From: Oscillospiraceae bacterium
Lineage (GTDB): Bacteria; Bacillota; Clostridia; Saccharofermentanales; Saccharofermentanaceae
Length of the DNA stretch: 37,563 nucleotides
Assembly: GCA_015069215.1 (NCBI GenBank)
Contig: SVJC01000009.1
Location: 1 to 37,563, forward strand
Direction: 5' to 3'
Under the pieces are notes generated by a model. It was not told the DNA's origin and did not search any database. It was given only the letters and a program-made list of their open reading frames with translations. Made by a program: the position numbers and the translations under genes. Below, in pieces: positions 1 through 8,866 of this stretch (positions within the stretch are counted from its first letter, which is position 1; each line of letters opens with the position of its first letter).

Positions 1-1
1 T

Positions 2-136
2 TCACAGATCTCTCGTCGTGCGCTCACAACGCAGCAGGCTAACGTACATAGAGTTAAGGTTGTTGTTGACGGCACCCCCAAGACAATGAACGTTTGCACT
101 CGTTGCCTGCGTTCCGGCAAGGTCAAGAGAGCGTAA
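2..136 (+). CDS. rpmB: 50S ribosomal protein L28, C-terminal part (truncated by window start)
   Basis: Frame 2 reads SQISRRALTTQQANVHRVKVVVDGTPKTMNVCTRCLRSGKVKRA*, typical L28 C-terminus; stop TAA at 134-136. Confidence 0.9.
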   Translation, partial: SQISRRALTTQQANVHRVKVVVDGTPKTMNVCTRCLRSGKVKRA

Positions 137-160
137 TCTATTTTGATTCTATAACAAATA

Positions 161-190
161 AGCTCCGGAGATTCCGGAGCTTTTGTTTTG
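161..190 (+). terminator. Rho-independent terminator downstream of rpmB
   Basis: AGCTCCGGA-GAT-TCCGGAGCT stem followed by TTTGTTTTG. Confidence 0.85.
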
Positions 191-230
191 CTTTGTTTTT
201 GTTTTCCCGAAAAGGGAGCCGGGAAGTTAA

Positions 231-1520
231 TTACTTCCCGGGAACCTCGATAACGGACTTGCCGCCCATGTAAGGCCTCAGTGCCTCGGGGATCCTGATG
301 GAGCCGTCTTCGTTGAGGTTGTTCTCTAAGAAGGCGATGAGCATTCTCGGAGGAGCAACGCATGTATTGTTAAGAGTATGAGCGAGGTATGTGCCCTCGG
401 GTCCTCTGATTCTGATCTTAAGGCGTCTTGCCTGAGCATCACCCAGGTTGGAGCAGGAACCGACTTCGAAATACTTTTTCTGTCTGGGAGACCATGCCTC
501 AACGTCGCAGGACTTGACCTTAAGGTCAGCCAAGTCGCCGGAGCAGCACTCAAGCGTTCTTACGGGGATGTCCAGTGAACGGAAGTAATCTACGGTGTTC
601 TGCCAGAGCTTGTCATACCACTTCATGGAATCCTCAGGCTTGCAGACTACGATCATTTCCTGCTTTTCGAACTGGTGGATCCTGTATACGCCACGCTCCT
701 CGATGCCGTGTGCACCGACCTCCTTACGGAAGCAGGGAGAGTAGGATGTGAGAGTCTGGGGGAGCTTGTCCTCGTCTGTGATCGTATCGATGAACTTACC
801 GATCATGGAGTGCTCGGAAGTACCGATGAGATAGAGGTCTTCGCCTTCGATCTTATACATCATGTTTTCCATCTCGGCGAAGCTCATAACTCCGGTAACA
901 ACGGAAGATCTGATCATGTAAGGCGGGATGTAATATGTAAAGCCCCTGTCGATCATGAAGTCTCTTGCATAAGAAAGGCAAGCGGAATGGAGTCTTGCGA
1001 TATCACCCTTGAGGTAATAGAAACCGTTTCCGGATGTCTCTCTTGCCTGATCGAGCTCAATGCCGTCGAGCTTTTCCATGATGTCAACGTGGTAGGGAAC
1101 TTCGAACTCGGGAACGAAAGGCTCGCCGAACTTCTCGATCTCAACGTTTTCTGAATCGTCTTTGCCGATCGGAACGGAAGGATCGATGATGTTAGGGATG
1201 ATGAGCATGATCTTTCTGATCTCTTCTTCGAGCTCTGTCTCCTTAACGGAAAGTGCCTCGAGCTCTTCGGCCATGTCAGTGACCTGCTTCTTGACCTCTT
1301 CAGCTTCTTCCTTCTTGCCCTGAGCCATGAGCGCACCGATCTGTTTGCTGACCTTGTTGCGGTTTGCTCTTAAAGCCTCCGCGCGGGTCTTGCTCTCACG
1401 GAATTCCTTATCAAGTTCGATGACCTTGTCAACCAAAGGAAGCTTTTCGTCCTGGAACTTGTTCTTAATGTTCTGCTTTACGATGTCAGGGTTGGTCCTG
1501 AGGAATTTGATATCGAGCAT
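231..1520 (-). CDS. serS: Seryl-tRNA synthetase
   Basis: 429 aa; N-terminal MLDIKFLRTNPDIVKQNIKNK coiled-coil arm; class II motifs (GTSEHSMIGKF, FRKEVGAHG-EERGVYRIHQFEKQEM, EVGSCSNLGDAQARRLKIR, LNNTCVAPPRMLIAFLEN). Confidence 0.97.
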   Translation of the reverse strand: MLDIKFLRTNPDIVKQNIKNKFQDEKLPLVDKVIELDKEFRESKTRAEALRANRNKVSKQIGALMAQGKKEEAEEVKKQVTDMAEELEALSVKETELEEEIRKIMLIIPNIIDPSVPIGKDDSENVEIEKFGEPFVPEFEVPYHVDIMEKLDGIELDQARETSGNGFYYLKGDIARLHSACLSYARDFMIDRGFTYYIPPYMIRSSVVTGVMSFAEMENMMYKIEGEDLYLIGTSEHSMIGKFIDTITDEDKLPQTLTSYSPCFRKEVGAHGIEERGVYRIHQFEKQEMIVVCKPEDSMKWYDKLWQNTVDYFRSLDIPVRTLECCSGDLADLKVKSCDVEAWSPRQKKYFEVGSCSNLGDAQARRLKIRIRGPEGTYLAHTLNNTCVAPPRMLIAFLENNLNEDGSIRIPEALRPYMGGKSVIEVPGK

Positions 1521-1577
1521 ATCGTTCTCCTTTTACCTTTTATAATTTACCTATTTTATTCTTAGGATATTGTTTTA

Positions 1578-2936
1578 TCAATCAGTTTCGACAGACATGT
1601 TGCCGTCGTATTTTCCTGCCGGATAATTGACTGAAGGATCCCATAGTATGAATTCGGTTATTCCGAGGTCCTTGCATGCCTTTATCTGCGCGTTAATCTC
1701 GTTATAGCCGTAGTTTATGTAGTTGCCCTTGCCTATGTAAGACGCCGTAAAGGACTGGATGTACGGCCTTACTTTCGTGAAGCCTTTTTGCTTGTAGATG
1801 TCCTGGCAGCTGTAAAGAACGCTGTATACGATGAGGTAAGGCTCTTTGTCGGGGAAGGGGAAAGTCCTTCCGCCGAGTCTCGTTCCGAGCGCGTAGTGGG
1901 AAGGGTAGACCATCGGGCAGCAGGAATCGATGCCTGTCATTCCGAGAGTCTCGAATTCCTGACCGATTATCCTTGCGTCAACTGGGGATGTGAGGACCGT
2001 ACCGAAGATATCGGCTGAAACAGGTACTCCCATCTTGTCCTGAAGACGGATCCTTGCTTCCTGCAGGAAGCGGTTGATGGCTTCCGCCTTGGTCGGGAAA
2101 GTTCCTTCTGCGCCGTAATACGGCGTCTTGTCGTTCTTATAACCTACGGGGAATCTGACATAGTCGTACTGGATCTCATCGATGCCGTAGGATGCGGCTT
2201 CTTCAGCAAGTTCTATCAGGTATTCCCAGTTTTCCCTGTTATATGGGCTTAAGAACGGACGCTTACCTTCGCTCGAAAAGAGCACCATTTCGCCGCTCTC
2301 ATCCTTGATCGCCCTGTCAGGGAACTTTTTGGCTGCCGTAGAATCATTGAAGGAAACGATACGTCCGATTATGCGGAGGCCGTTTGCGTGGCACTTGTCG
2401 ATCATGTCCTTGAGAACGTAATTGTCCCAGACGTAGCCGATCTTCTTGGCGGTAGCGTTCTTGGACATGTAGGGAATGCCGTATTCATTCTTGAGGTCTA
2501 ATACAATGGTGTTGAGTTCGCTCTTCTTGCAAAGGTCGATCGCGGAATCGATCTTTCCGCCGCTTCCGACATATACACCCCTGACGTTAAAATGCTCTAC
2601 TGTCTTGACTTCAGCTTCGGGGATCTCCTTGAGAGGACCGAACATCGCGTCAGCCTCCGGATTGTCGGGGAGGAGTTCAGTGTGCATCGATGCCAGCGTC
2701 GTAAAGGAATTCTCCGTGGAGATGATGGGGACGACGGTGCCTGTAGGTTTGTTGGCTTCGATCTTAGAGGAGATGGACTTGGTCAGACGCGTTATGCCTG
2801 CGACCGAGATAAGAAGAGCCATGACTACGGCTATTGCCGTCAAAACGGTAAACATGTGCTGAAGCTTGAGCAAACGCGCGGCTTCATACGGGGAATTGAT
2901 CTTTTGGGGCTGTTTTCCGTTAGTGTTCTTTTTCAT
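1578..2936 (-). CDS. Putative glycoside hydrolase (DUF4015-like), membrane-anchored
   Basis: N-terminal TM helix; FNVRGVYVGSGGKIDSAIDLCKKSELNTIVLDLKNEYG, DEIQYDYVRFP, TGIDSCCPMVYPSHY; start taken at MKKNTNGKQ (2936) rather than ORF start 2975. Confidence 0.8.
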   Translation of the reverse strand: MKKNTNGKQPQKINSPYEAARLLKLQHMFTVLTAIAVVMALLISVAGITRLTKSISSKIEANKPTGTVVPIISTENSFTTLASMHTELLPDNPEADAMFGPLKEIPEAEVKTVEHFNVRGVYVGSGGKIDSAIDLCKKSELNTIVLDLKNEYGIPYMSKNATAKKIGYVWDNYVLKDMIDKCHANGLRIIGRIVSFNDSTAAKKFPDRAIKDESGEMVLFSSEGKRPFLSPYNRENWEYLIELAEEAASYGIDEIQYDYVRFPVGYKNDKTPYYGAEGTFPTKAEAINRFLQEARIRLQDKMGVPVSADIFGTVLTSPVDARIIGQEFETLGMTGIDSCCPMVYPSHYALGTRLGGRTFPFPDKEPYLIVYSVLYSCQDIYKQKGFTKVRPYIQSFTASYIGKGNYINYGYNEINAQIKACKDLGITEFILWDPSVNYPAGKYDGNMSVETD

Positions 2937-3043
2937 AAAGATAATTATACAAGGCGATCCTGAAATGACAAACATTATACCGAAGAACGCGCGTTTATGC
3001 TAAAATACTATTGTTATGAATCTTTGATTTTTAAGAGGTTGAT

Positions 3044-3463
3044 ATGATCATACGCAATTGTGCAGGAGGTGTCGTTTTTCGCGGTGACAAGGTTCTGCTC
3101 GTTTGCAATGACAAACACGAATGGGGTTTCCCGAAAGGCGTAATCAGATCATCAGAAAAGAGCAAGCTCACTGATCTCGTTTCGAAAAGGATCAAGGAAG
3201 AGACAGGTATAACCGCAAAGGTCCTGGCACCTTGCGGCAAGACCAATTATGAGTATTATTCGATCTCACGCAATAAGCCGGTGCATAACAATATCTCCTG
3301 GTTCGTAATGGCTGCCAAGGATGCGGAGATCGTGATAACTCCCGAGACGGGCACGGTCGGAGCCAGGTTTGAACCTGTCGAGAAAGCGCTTTCCCAGATC
3401 ACTTACAGCCAGGACAAGGCCCTTTTGATGATGGCCTACCAGAAATACAGGGAGCTTGCCTGA
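3044..3463 (+). CDS. NUDIX hydrolase
   Basis: Nudix-box-like segment GFPKGVIRSSEKSKLTDLVSKRIKEETGI; N-terminal CAGGVVFRGDKVLLV. Confidence 0.85.
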   Translation: MIIRNCAGGVVFRGDKVLLVCNDKHEWGFPKGVIRSSEKSKLTDLVSKRIKEETGITAKVLAPCGKTNYEYYSISRNKPVHNNISWFVMAAKDAEIVITPETGTVGARFEPVEKALSQITYSQDKALLMMAYQKYRELA

Positions 3464-3464
3464 T

Positions 3465-4106
3465 TTGCCTTACGAGTCCAGACTTACCTCGGAGGGCAGT
3501 TCCCGTATCGAGATCAAAAAATCCGTTTTCATAGGTCATTGTGCTTCCGTGGCAAGTCCTGCTGAAGCAGCTGATTTCATTGCAAAAGAAAGAAAGACTT
3601 ATCCTGACGCCAGGCACGTCTGTTATGCGTGGCGGACAGGAGGCGAGGCCGCAAACCAGAAGTCCAGCGACGACGGAGAGCCTTCGGGAACTGCGGGACA
3701 GCCCCTTTTGTCTTTGCTGACAGATAACGATCTCAACAACACGATAGTATGCGTAACGAGATATTTCGGAGGCATTCTTTTGGGAAAAGGCGGACTCATG
3801 CGCGCATACAGGGAGAGCGGACTAGCAGCTCTTGCAGACGGAGGCCCGGTTGTAATGACTCCCGGCAGGAAACTTGGCATAAGGTGCGATTATGCTTTCT
3901 ATGAAAAGCTTTCACGAAAAGCATCACAGAAGGAATGGACATTTGAAGACGTCGGGTTTGACAGCGACGTGTCCCTGACGCTCCTTCTCCCTTTGTCAGA
4001 CGTGAAAGAAGCAGAGACATTTCTTGCTGATGAGAGCTGCGGCAAAGTAGTCCCGGAGCACGGGGATGATATACTTATCCCCGGCGGAAAAGTATCCCTA
4101 AATTGA
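3465..4106 (+). CDS. YigZ / IMPACT (UPF0029) family protein
   Basis: IEIKKSVFIGHCASV...ARHVCYAWR...SDDGEPSGTAGQPLLSLL...NTIVCVTRYFGGILLGKGGLMRAYRES; TTG start at 3465 (alternative in-frame TTG 3456) overlaps the end of the NUDIX gene region. Confidence 0.88.
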   Translation: MPYESRLTSEGSSRIEIKKSVFIGHCASVASPAEAADFIAKERKTYPDARHVCYAWRTGGEAANQKSSDDGEPSGTAGQPLLSLLTDNDLNNTIVCVTRYFGGILLGKGGLMRAYRESGLAALADGGPVVMTPGRKLGIRCDYAFYEKLSRKASQKEWTFEDVGFDSDVSLTLLLPLSDVKEAETFLADESCGKVVPEHGDDILIPGGKVSLN

Positions 4107-4199
4107 TAAAACTTAACGCATTTTTGCCTACAATTAAGGAATGTTTGCGATTAAACTTGATAATGAATTATCAGACCTTTTTCGGAATGAGGTGACACA

Positions 4200-5888
4200 A
4201 TGGAAGAGAATAACAATGACAATTCACGGGAATTGGAAAATAAGATCGAGACACCTGCAACTGAACCGGTAATACCGGCAGGTCAGCCTTCACCGTTTCA
4301 ACCGGTACCCCAGACTGCAAATCCCGCGCAGTCAGTTTCTTATCAGCAGCCCGTAGCACAGCAGATGTATTATGCAAGGCCCGTTCCGAACGGTTACGGC
4401 ATGTATGTACAGCCTGCTCAGCAGGTTCCCGTACAGCAGGCAGTTCCGACGCAGCAGGTCATTCAGTATCCCCAGAGGACACAGGTCGTTCCTGCGAGCC
4501 AGGCTCATCAGCAGGCAGCTGCAGCTGCTCCCAATGCAGGTGAACAGAAGACAGCTTCCGCACCTTCACCGAGCGGTTCAGGCAACGGCGGAAAGAGGAA
4601 CATTGTTTTCCCCGTTATATGTTCGATCCTGATTGCTGTCCTTTTCATCTATTCTGCAGGACAGACGTTATACATCATAGGCCTCAACAAGAAGCTGACC
4701 GATTCAACGTCCCAGACGACTACGGAGACGACAGAACCGACTGATGAGAGCAGTACTGATGAGAGCGGTGAGACAAGCGGGAGCGAAGAACCCACTGAGA
4801 CCACCGGTGAGAGCGGCAAGTTCTCGATCGATAAGGGCGGATCGTCCACCGATCCTAACAGGAAGTCTCTTCCTACAACTGAGATAGTTGAAGCGGCAAG
4901 CCCTGCAACGATCCCCGTATACATCATGAAGGGAAAGGGCTCATCTGCAAGGAAGGCAGCTTCCGGAACGGGATTCATTATCTCCCAGGACGGTTACATC
5001 GTAACTAATGCCCATGTAGTCAAGTATGTTGTTGATTCTCCTTCTTCTTACAAAGTTACCGTGCTCCTGCCGGACGACACGGATCCGGTCGATGCGGAGA
5101 TCGTAGGATCAGACACAACAACGGATATCGCCGTCCTCAAGGTTACGACAGACAGGACTCTTCCTTTCCTCAAGTTCGGTGACTCGGATAAGCTTAAGAG
5201 CGGTGAACTCGTAATAGCTATCGGAAACGCCATGGGACAGCTTGATGACACCGTAACCGTAGGCGTTGTATCCGCTACGAACCGTGACATCAGCTCCAGC
5301 GGATATACGATCAAGGTCATCCAGACTGATGCCGCCATCAACAACGGTAACAGCGGCGGCCCTCTCCTCAATTCTTATGGAGAAGTCGTCGGCATCACAA
5401 ATGCCAAGATCAACTCTTCGATCTCTGAAGGCCTTGGCTTTGCGATCCCCGTTAATTCCGTCAAGGATGTCATCGAAAACATCATCAACTACGGTAAGGT
5501 TACCAACCGTCCGTTCCTCGGAATCTCCGTCAGGAAATACGATGAGGGCGAATATGCTGAAGGCGCTGAAGCAGGCGTTTACTGCGTTGAAGTAACACCC
5601 GGCGGTCCTGCGGATAAGGCAGGCATCAAGGCCGGTGACAGACTTGTCAGCATTGATGGTGTTGAAATTAAGAGTTCTAATGATATTATTGGTGTACGTG
5701 ATTCGCACAAGGTTGGTGACAGCGTAGAGGTTGTCGTAGACCGTAACGGTTCAAACCGCACGTTGACACTGGTGATCGGCGATTCCGGCGATTTCCAGGA
5801 TGAACAGTCAGGAAAGAAGGCAACGCCTACTCCCAGACCGTCCAGAAGGACTGAACGCGATCCGTACGAAGATGAAGAAGACGAGTAA
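4200..5888 (+). CDS. HtrA/DegP-like trypsin-fold serine protease with PDZ domain
   Basis: Cytosolic P/Q-rich N-terminus, one TM helix, T/E/S-rich linker; catalytic triad contexts TNAHVV, TDIAVLKV, NNGNSGGPLLN; C-terminal PDZ (GPADKAGIKAGDRLVSIDGVEI). Confidence 0.93.
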   Translation: MEENNNDNSRELENKIETPATEPVIPAGQPSPFQPVPQTANPAQSVSYQQPVAQQMYYARPVPNGYGMYVQPAQQVPVQQAVPTQQVIQYPQRTQVVPASQAHQQAAAAAPNAGEQKTASAPSPSGSGNGGKRNIVFPVICSILIAVLFIYSAGQTLYIIGLNKKLTDSTSQTTTETTEPTDESSTDESGETSGSEEPTETTGESGKFSIDKGGSSTDPNRKSLPTTEIVEAASPATIPVYIMKGKGSSARKAASGTGFIISQDGYIVTNAHVVKYVVDSPSSYKVTVLLPDDTDPVDAEIVGSDTTTDIAVLKVTTDRTLPFLKFGDSDKLKSGELVIAIGNAMGQLDDTVTVGVVSATNRDISSSGYTIKVIQTDAAINNGNSGGPLLNSYGEVVGITNAKINSSISEGLGFAIPVNSVKDVIENIINYGKVTNRPFLGISVRKYDEGEYAEGAEAGVYCVEVTPGGPADKAGIKAGDRLVSIDGVEIKSSNDIIGVRDSHKVGDSVEVVVDRNGSNRTLTLVIGDSGDFQDEQSGKKATPTPRPSRRTERDPYEDEEDE

Positions 5889-5913
5889 TATTTGTTAAGG
5901 AAGGGTACGATAA

Positions 5914-6039
5914 ATGAGCAGCAGTGCAAACAGACAGAAGGTTGGAACAAAGTTGGTAGCCTGGATCATCATTGGAGCCATGCTCATGACTTTCGTGTGT
6001 ACGTTCATCATGATTCTTATGTCGCAGTTTGCGAAGTGA
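5914..6039 (+). CDS. Small single-TM protein (41 aa), function unknown
   Basis: ATG at 5914 with AAGG-type RBS; MSSSANRQKVGTKLVAWIIIGAMLMTFVCTFIMILMSQFAK*; directly downstream of the htrA-like gene and before a terminator. Not in the supplied ORF list (too short). Confidence 0.6.
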   Translation: MSSSANRQKVGTKLVAWIIIGAMLMTFVCTFIMILMSQFAK

Positions 6040-6066
6040 CGTCCTGAATTTATAACACAAATAAGA

Positions 6067-6094
6067 AAGCCCGGCAGTGCCGGGCTTTTAATTG
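6067..6094 (+). terminator. Rho-independent terminator
   Basis: AAGCCCGG-CAGTG-CCGGGCTTTTAATT. Confidence 0.8.
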
Positions 6095-6109
6095 CGTTTT
6101 GTCAGCTCC

Positions 6110-7813
6110 TTAAGGAACGTCACTTATCTGGTCAAGGCCTTCCTTGTGGAATTCCCACATGTAGTCGACTGCCTTAGAATTGATGAATTCCTGATAGTTG
6201 TTCATTCTTATGTAGCTGTTGACCCTGTCATACCATTCAGGGTTGGAAGACTCAGAGATGTAGAAGATGACATAGAAAACGCCGTCTTCTTCAACAAGGG
6301 TCTTATCCTGGAACTTACGGTCATCGGAGAAGATCCATCCGGACAGTGTGCTGGAATACTTCTCGTAATAGATGTTGTCGTCCTGCTGGATCTCGAGCTG
6401 ACCGGAAAGGACGTTGTCATTGAATACGTTCTCGATCTCGGCACAGCTGTCGGCGTCATCGATGTAATCGAAAATCTTCTGCGCCAGTGCCTGGGTTCCT
6501 GACAGATCGGGAGCCTGGCCTTCCTTTGTCTGCGAGCTGACCTTCATGATGTAGCAGCTGCGCATAGGAGCGGTCATACGCTGTCTGGATACGAATACGA
6601 GGATGATGGGGAAGCCGTCCTCATCAGGGAATATCGTGGCATCGCCTACGGTACGTCCGTCCTCAAAGAGCCATTCCCTGAATTCAGTGTGAGTGAAATC
6701 ATCGTAACGCGCATCGGGAACAAGGGTGGAATCCTCCTGCTCGAGCGTATTTGAAGCTGCGCCCTTGGGGAAGATCTTAGCTGCTTCTGCCTCGAACTTG
6801 GAAGGATCGCGGTTCATGGCATCGATGATCTCCTGGGCATGCAGGTTGGCGGTGTCGATGAATGCCTGGTCCCTCTGGTCGTAATTGATCCTGAGGAGCT
6901 TGTAGCTTACGACATCGTAGATGTTTCTTGACTCGTTGTATGCTTCCTCTGCCTGTTCGTCTGAAGCGGAGAGCTCAGCGAGCTTCTCGTCTTCTGCGTA
7001 GTCATCGGTGAAATACTTTTTCGCAAGGACCCTGATGATGCACTGCTCATCGACCTGGGATCCGAAAACGCCCTTGATGTATGTGTTGAGCGGAACGCCG
7101 AGCTCGGTGGCCTTTGTCTTGAGCCAGTCAACATAAGCGTTGGCACGGTCGTAGTGGCTGGGCTCGATCTTATACCCCTTTGCTGTCGCGTCATCGTAAA
7201 GGATCTCCATCTTCTGAAGGTCCTGAGCGGTCAGATAACGGAAATAGTCCCTGTAGGTAGGGAATGAATCGTCATCCGGGTATGTTGATGAGAGCATCGT
7301 TTCCGTTGTGGCAGCGAAAAGATCGACGCCTTCGCTCAAAAGCTCAAAGTGATACATGAAGCTGAACTCGTCGCTCGGAATGTCTCTTCCGTGAATGGTG
7401 ACCGGGCTTCTGAAGGATTTGTCCATGCCCGTGTCGATGAAGAATGAGAGCGCAGCTACGATGAATACAATCAGTACTGCGATTATGACGAAACCGATAC
7501 CTGCGTTCCTGCGTAGACGCTCTTTCTTTTCCTCGCTGTTTTCCGCGATCCTGTCAGCCAGTCTGTCGAGCTCGAAAACGGCCTGATTGACTTCTTCAGG
7601 CTCTTCATCCTTGGCTTTTTCCTTTTCCTTGTCCTTTTCTTCGGGCAGGGTTTCGTTCTGTTCTGCTGCCTCTTTGCCCGTCAGGAGCTCGGGATCGATC
7701 TCCGACGTGTTCTGGAGAGTAACGTGCTCTTCCTGTTCAGACGCAACAGCCAGTGCTTTTTCGTCTATCTTGGGTTCGCGGACCTTTTTTTCTTTTTTCT
7801 CTTTGTTCTTCAT
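6110..7813 (-). CDS. SurA/PrsA-like membrane-anchored foldase (SurA_N-like plus degenerate parvulin-like repeats)
   Basis: Long K/E-rich cytosolic N-terminus, TM (GIGFVIIAVLIVFIVAALSFF), then IHGRDIPSDEFSFMYHFE... helical region; GWIFSDDRKFQDKTLVEEDGVFYVIFYISES resembles a PPIase-like repeat. By-eye call. Confidence 0.55.
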   Translation of the reverse strand: MKNKEKKEKKVREPKIDEKALAVASEQEEHVTLQNTSEIDPELLTGKEAAEQNETLPEEKDKEKEKAKDEEPEEVNQAVFELDRLADRIAENSEEKKERLRRNAGIGFVIIAVLIVFIVAALSFFIDTGMDKSFRSPVTIHGRDIPSDEFSFMYHFELLSEGVDLFAATTETMLSSTYPDDDSFPTYRDYFRYLTAQDLQKMEILYDDATAKGYKIEPSHYDRANAYVDWLKTKATELGVPLNTYIKGVFGSQVDEQCIIRVLAKKYFTDDYAEDEKLAELSASDEQAEEAYNESRNIYDVVSYKLLRINYDQRDQAFIDTANLHAQEIIDAMNRDPSKFEAEAAKIFPKGAASNTLEQEDSTLVPDARYDDFTHTEFREWLFEDGRTVGDATIFPDEDGFPIILVFVSRQRMTAPMRSCYIMKVSSQTKEGQAPDLSGTQALAQKIFDYIDDADSCAEIENVFNDNVLSGQLEIQQDDNIYYEKYSSTLSGWIFSDDRKFQDKTLVEEDGVFYVIFYISESSNPEWYDRVNSYIRMNNYQEFINSKAVDYMWEFHKEGLDQISDVP

Positions 7814-8733
7814 CAGATCTGGTTATCCTTCCTTGGAATTACAAGATTGATCGCACGCGGCACGCAGGAAATCCTGATGGGAAGCGACGGGCCTTTTTCG
7901 CCGTCAAGATCCAGAGTGATCTTGTTCGTTGCTTCCGGTGCTTCAATCGAAAAATCGGTTGCTTGAAAATATATGACTTTATCGCTGTTGATGTGGTCTC
8001 CCACGATGATCTTGCCGAAAAGGGGCATTATCTCATTTCTTTCTATCTTTTTGAGCAGCATGACGTCGAGCATTCCGTCGGTAACGTCAGCCTGTGACAT
8101 CAGATTGCGGAAACCGCCTACGCTGCTGGTGTTGGAGACAAAGAACATTACGGCATCGGTCTCGATCGTCTCATCGCCGTTATGGATGATTATGTGCTCG
8201 GAGTTGTTGAGGGAGGGGATATCCTTCATGGCGGAGATCCAGTATGCAACGGGTCCCAAAGCCGTCTTGAGGTCGGGCTGGACGTTGTAGATGACATCAG
8301 CGAAAGAACCTGCAGCCAGAACGTTCATGAAATATGACTCTCCGGCCTTGCCGCAGTCGACCCTGACGAATTCCGGATCCTCGAGCATCCTCGCAAAATC
8401 CTGTGGGGCGGAGGGGAGACGGTTGATAGTAGCGAAATCATTGACCGTACCGGAGTTGTAGATGGCGACGGGAATATCGATCTCGGCTCTCATGAGACCG
8501 GTGACGACCTCATTGACCGTACCGTCTCCGCCGGCAGCGATGAGCATGTCATATTCTTCGGGGTCAGTATCCATTGCAAAATTCATTGCATCGAAACGCT
8601 TTGACGTGTAATTTATGTCGGCGCGCTCGATGGACCCTTTCATGGCAAGATATGACAGCACGTTCTCAATGTTAGAGCGTGCGGTCTCACGTCCCGATGA
8701 CGGGTTGAGTATTATCTTGAGTCTAAGGCCCAT
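7813..8733 (-). CDS. Diacylglycerol kinase-like (DagK/YegS-type) lipid kinase
   Basis: MGLRLKIILNPSSGRETA..., AAGGDGTVNEVVTGL, IPVAIYNSGTVNDFA; start set at 8733 (ORF extends to 8802). Confidence 0.88.
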   Translation of the reverse strand: MGLRLKIILNPSSGRETARSNIENVLSYLAMKGSIERADINYTSKRFDAMNFAMDTDPEEYDMLIAAGGDGTVNEVVTGLMRAEIDIPVAIYNSGTVNDFATINRLPSAPQDFARMLEDPEFVRVDCGKAGESYFMNVLAAGSFADVIYNVQPDLKTALGPVAYWISAMKDIPSLNNSEHIIIHNGDETIETDAVMFFVSNTSSVGGFRNLMSQADVTDGMLDVMLLKKIERNEIMPLFGKIIVGDHINSDKVIYFQATDFSIEAPEATNKITLDLDGEKGPSLPIRISCVPRAINLVIPRKDNQI

Positions 8734-8866
8734 GGGTCTCCCTTCATGAACATAATTATTGATTATTGACACTTTAACATAAAAAGCCAATGTAAAAGCC
8801 AAAAGTGTGCTATTATTAACACGTTTGTAATTTTATTATAAATAAATAAGAAAGACAGGTCATATT

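Noticed and set aside
675-1154. 159-aa plus-strand ORF inside serS
   Set aside because: Antisense to serS, which has unmistakable synthetase motifs; spurious.
5109-5708. 199-aa minus-strand ORF inside the HtrA-like gene
   Set aside because: Antisense shadow of conserved protease/PDZ coding sequence; no independent start context or domain.
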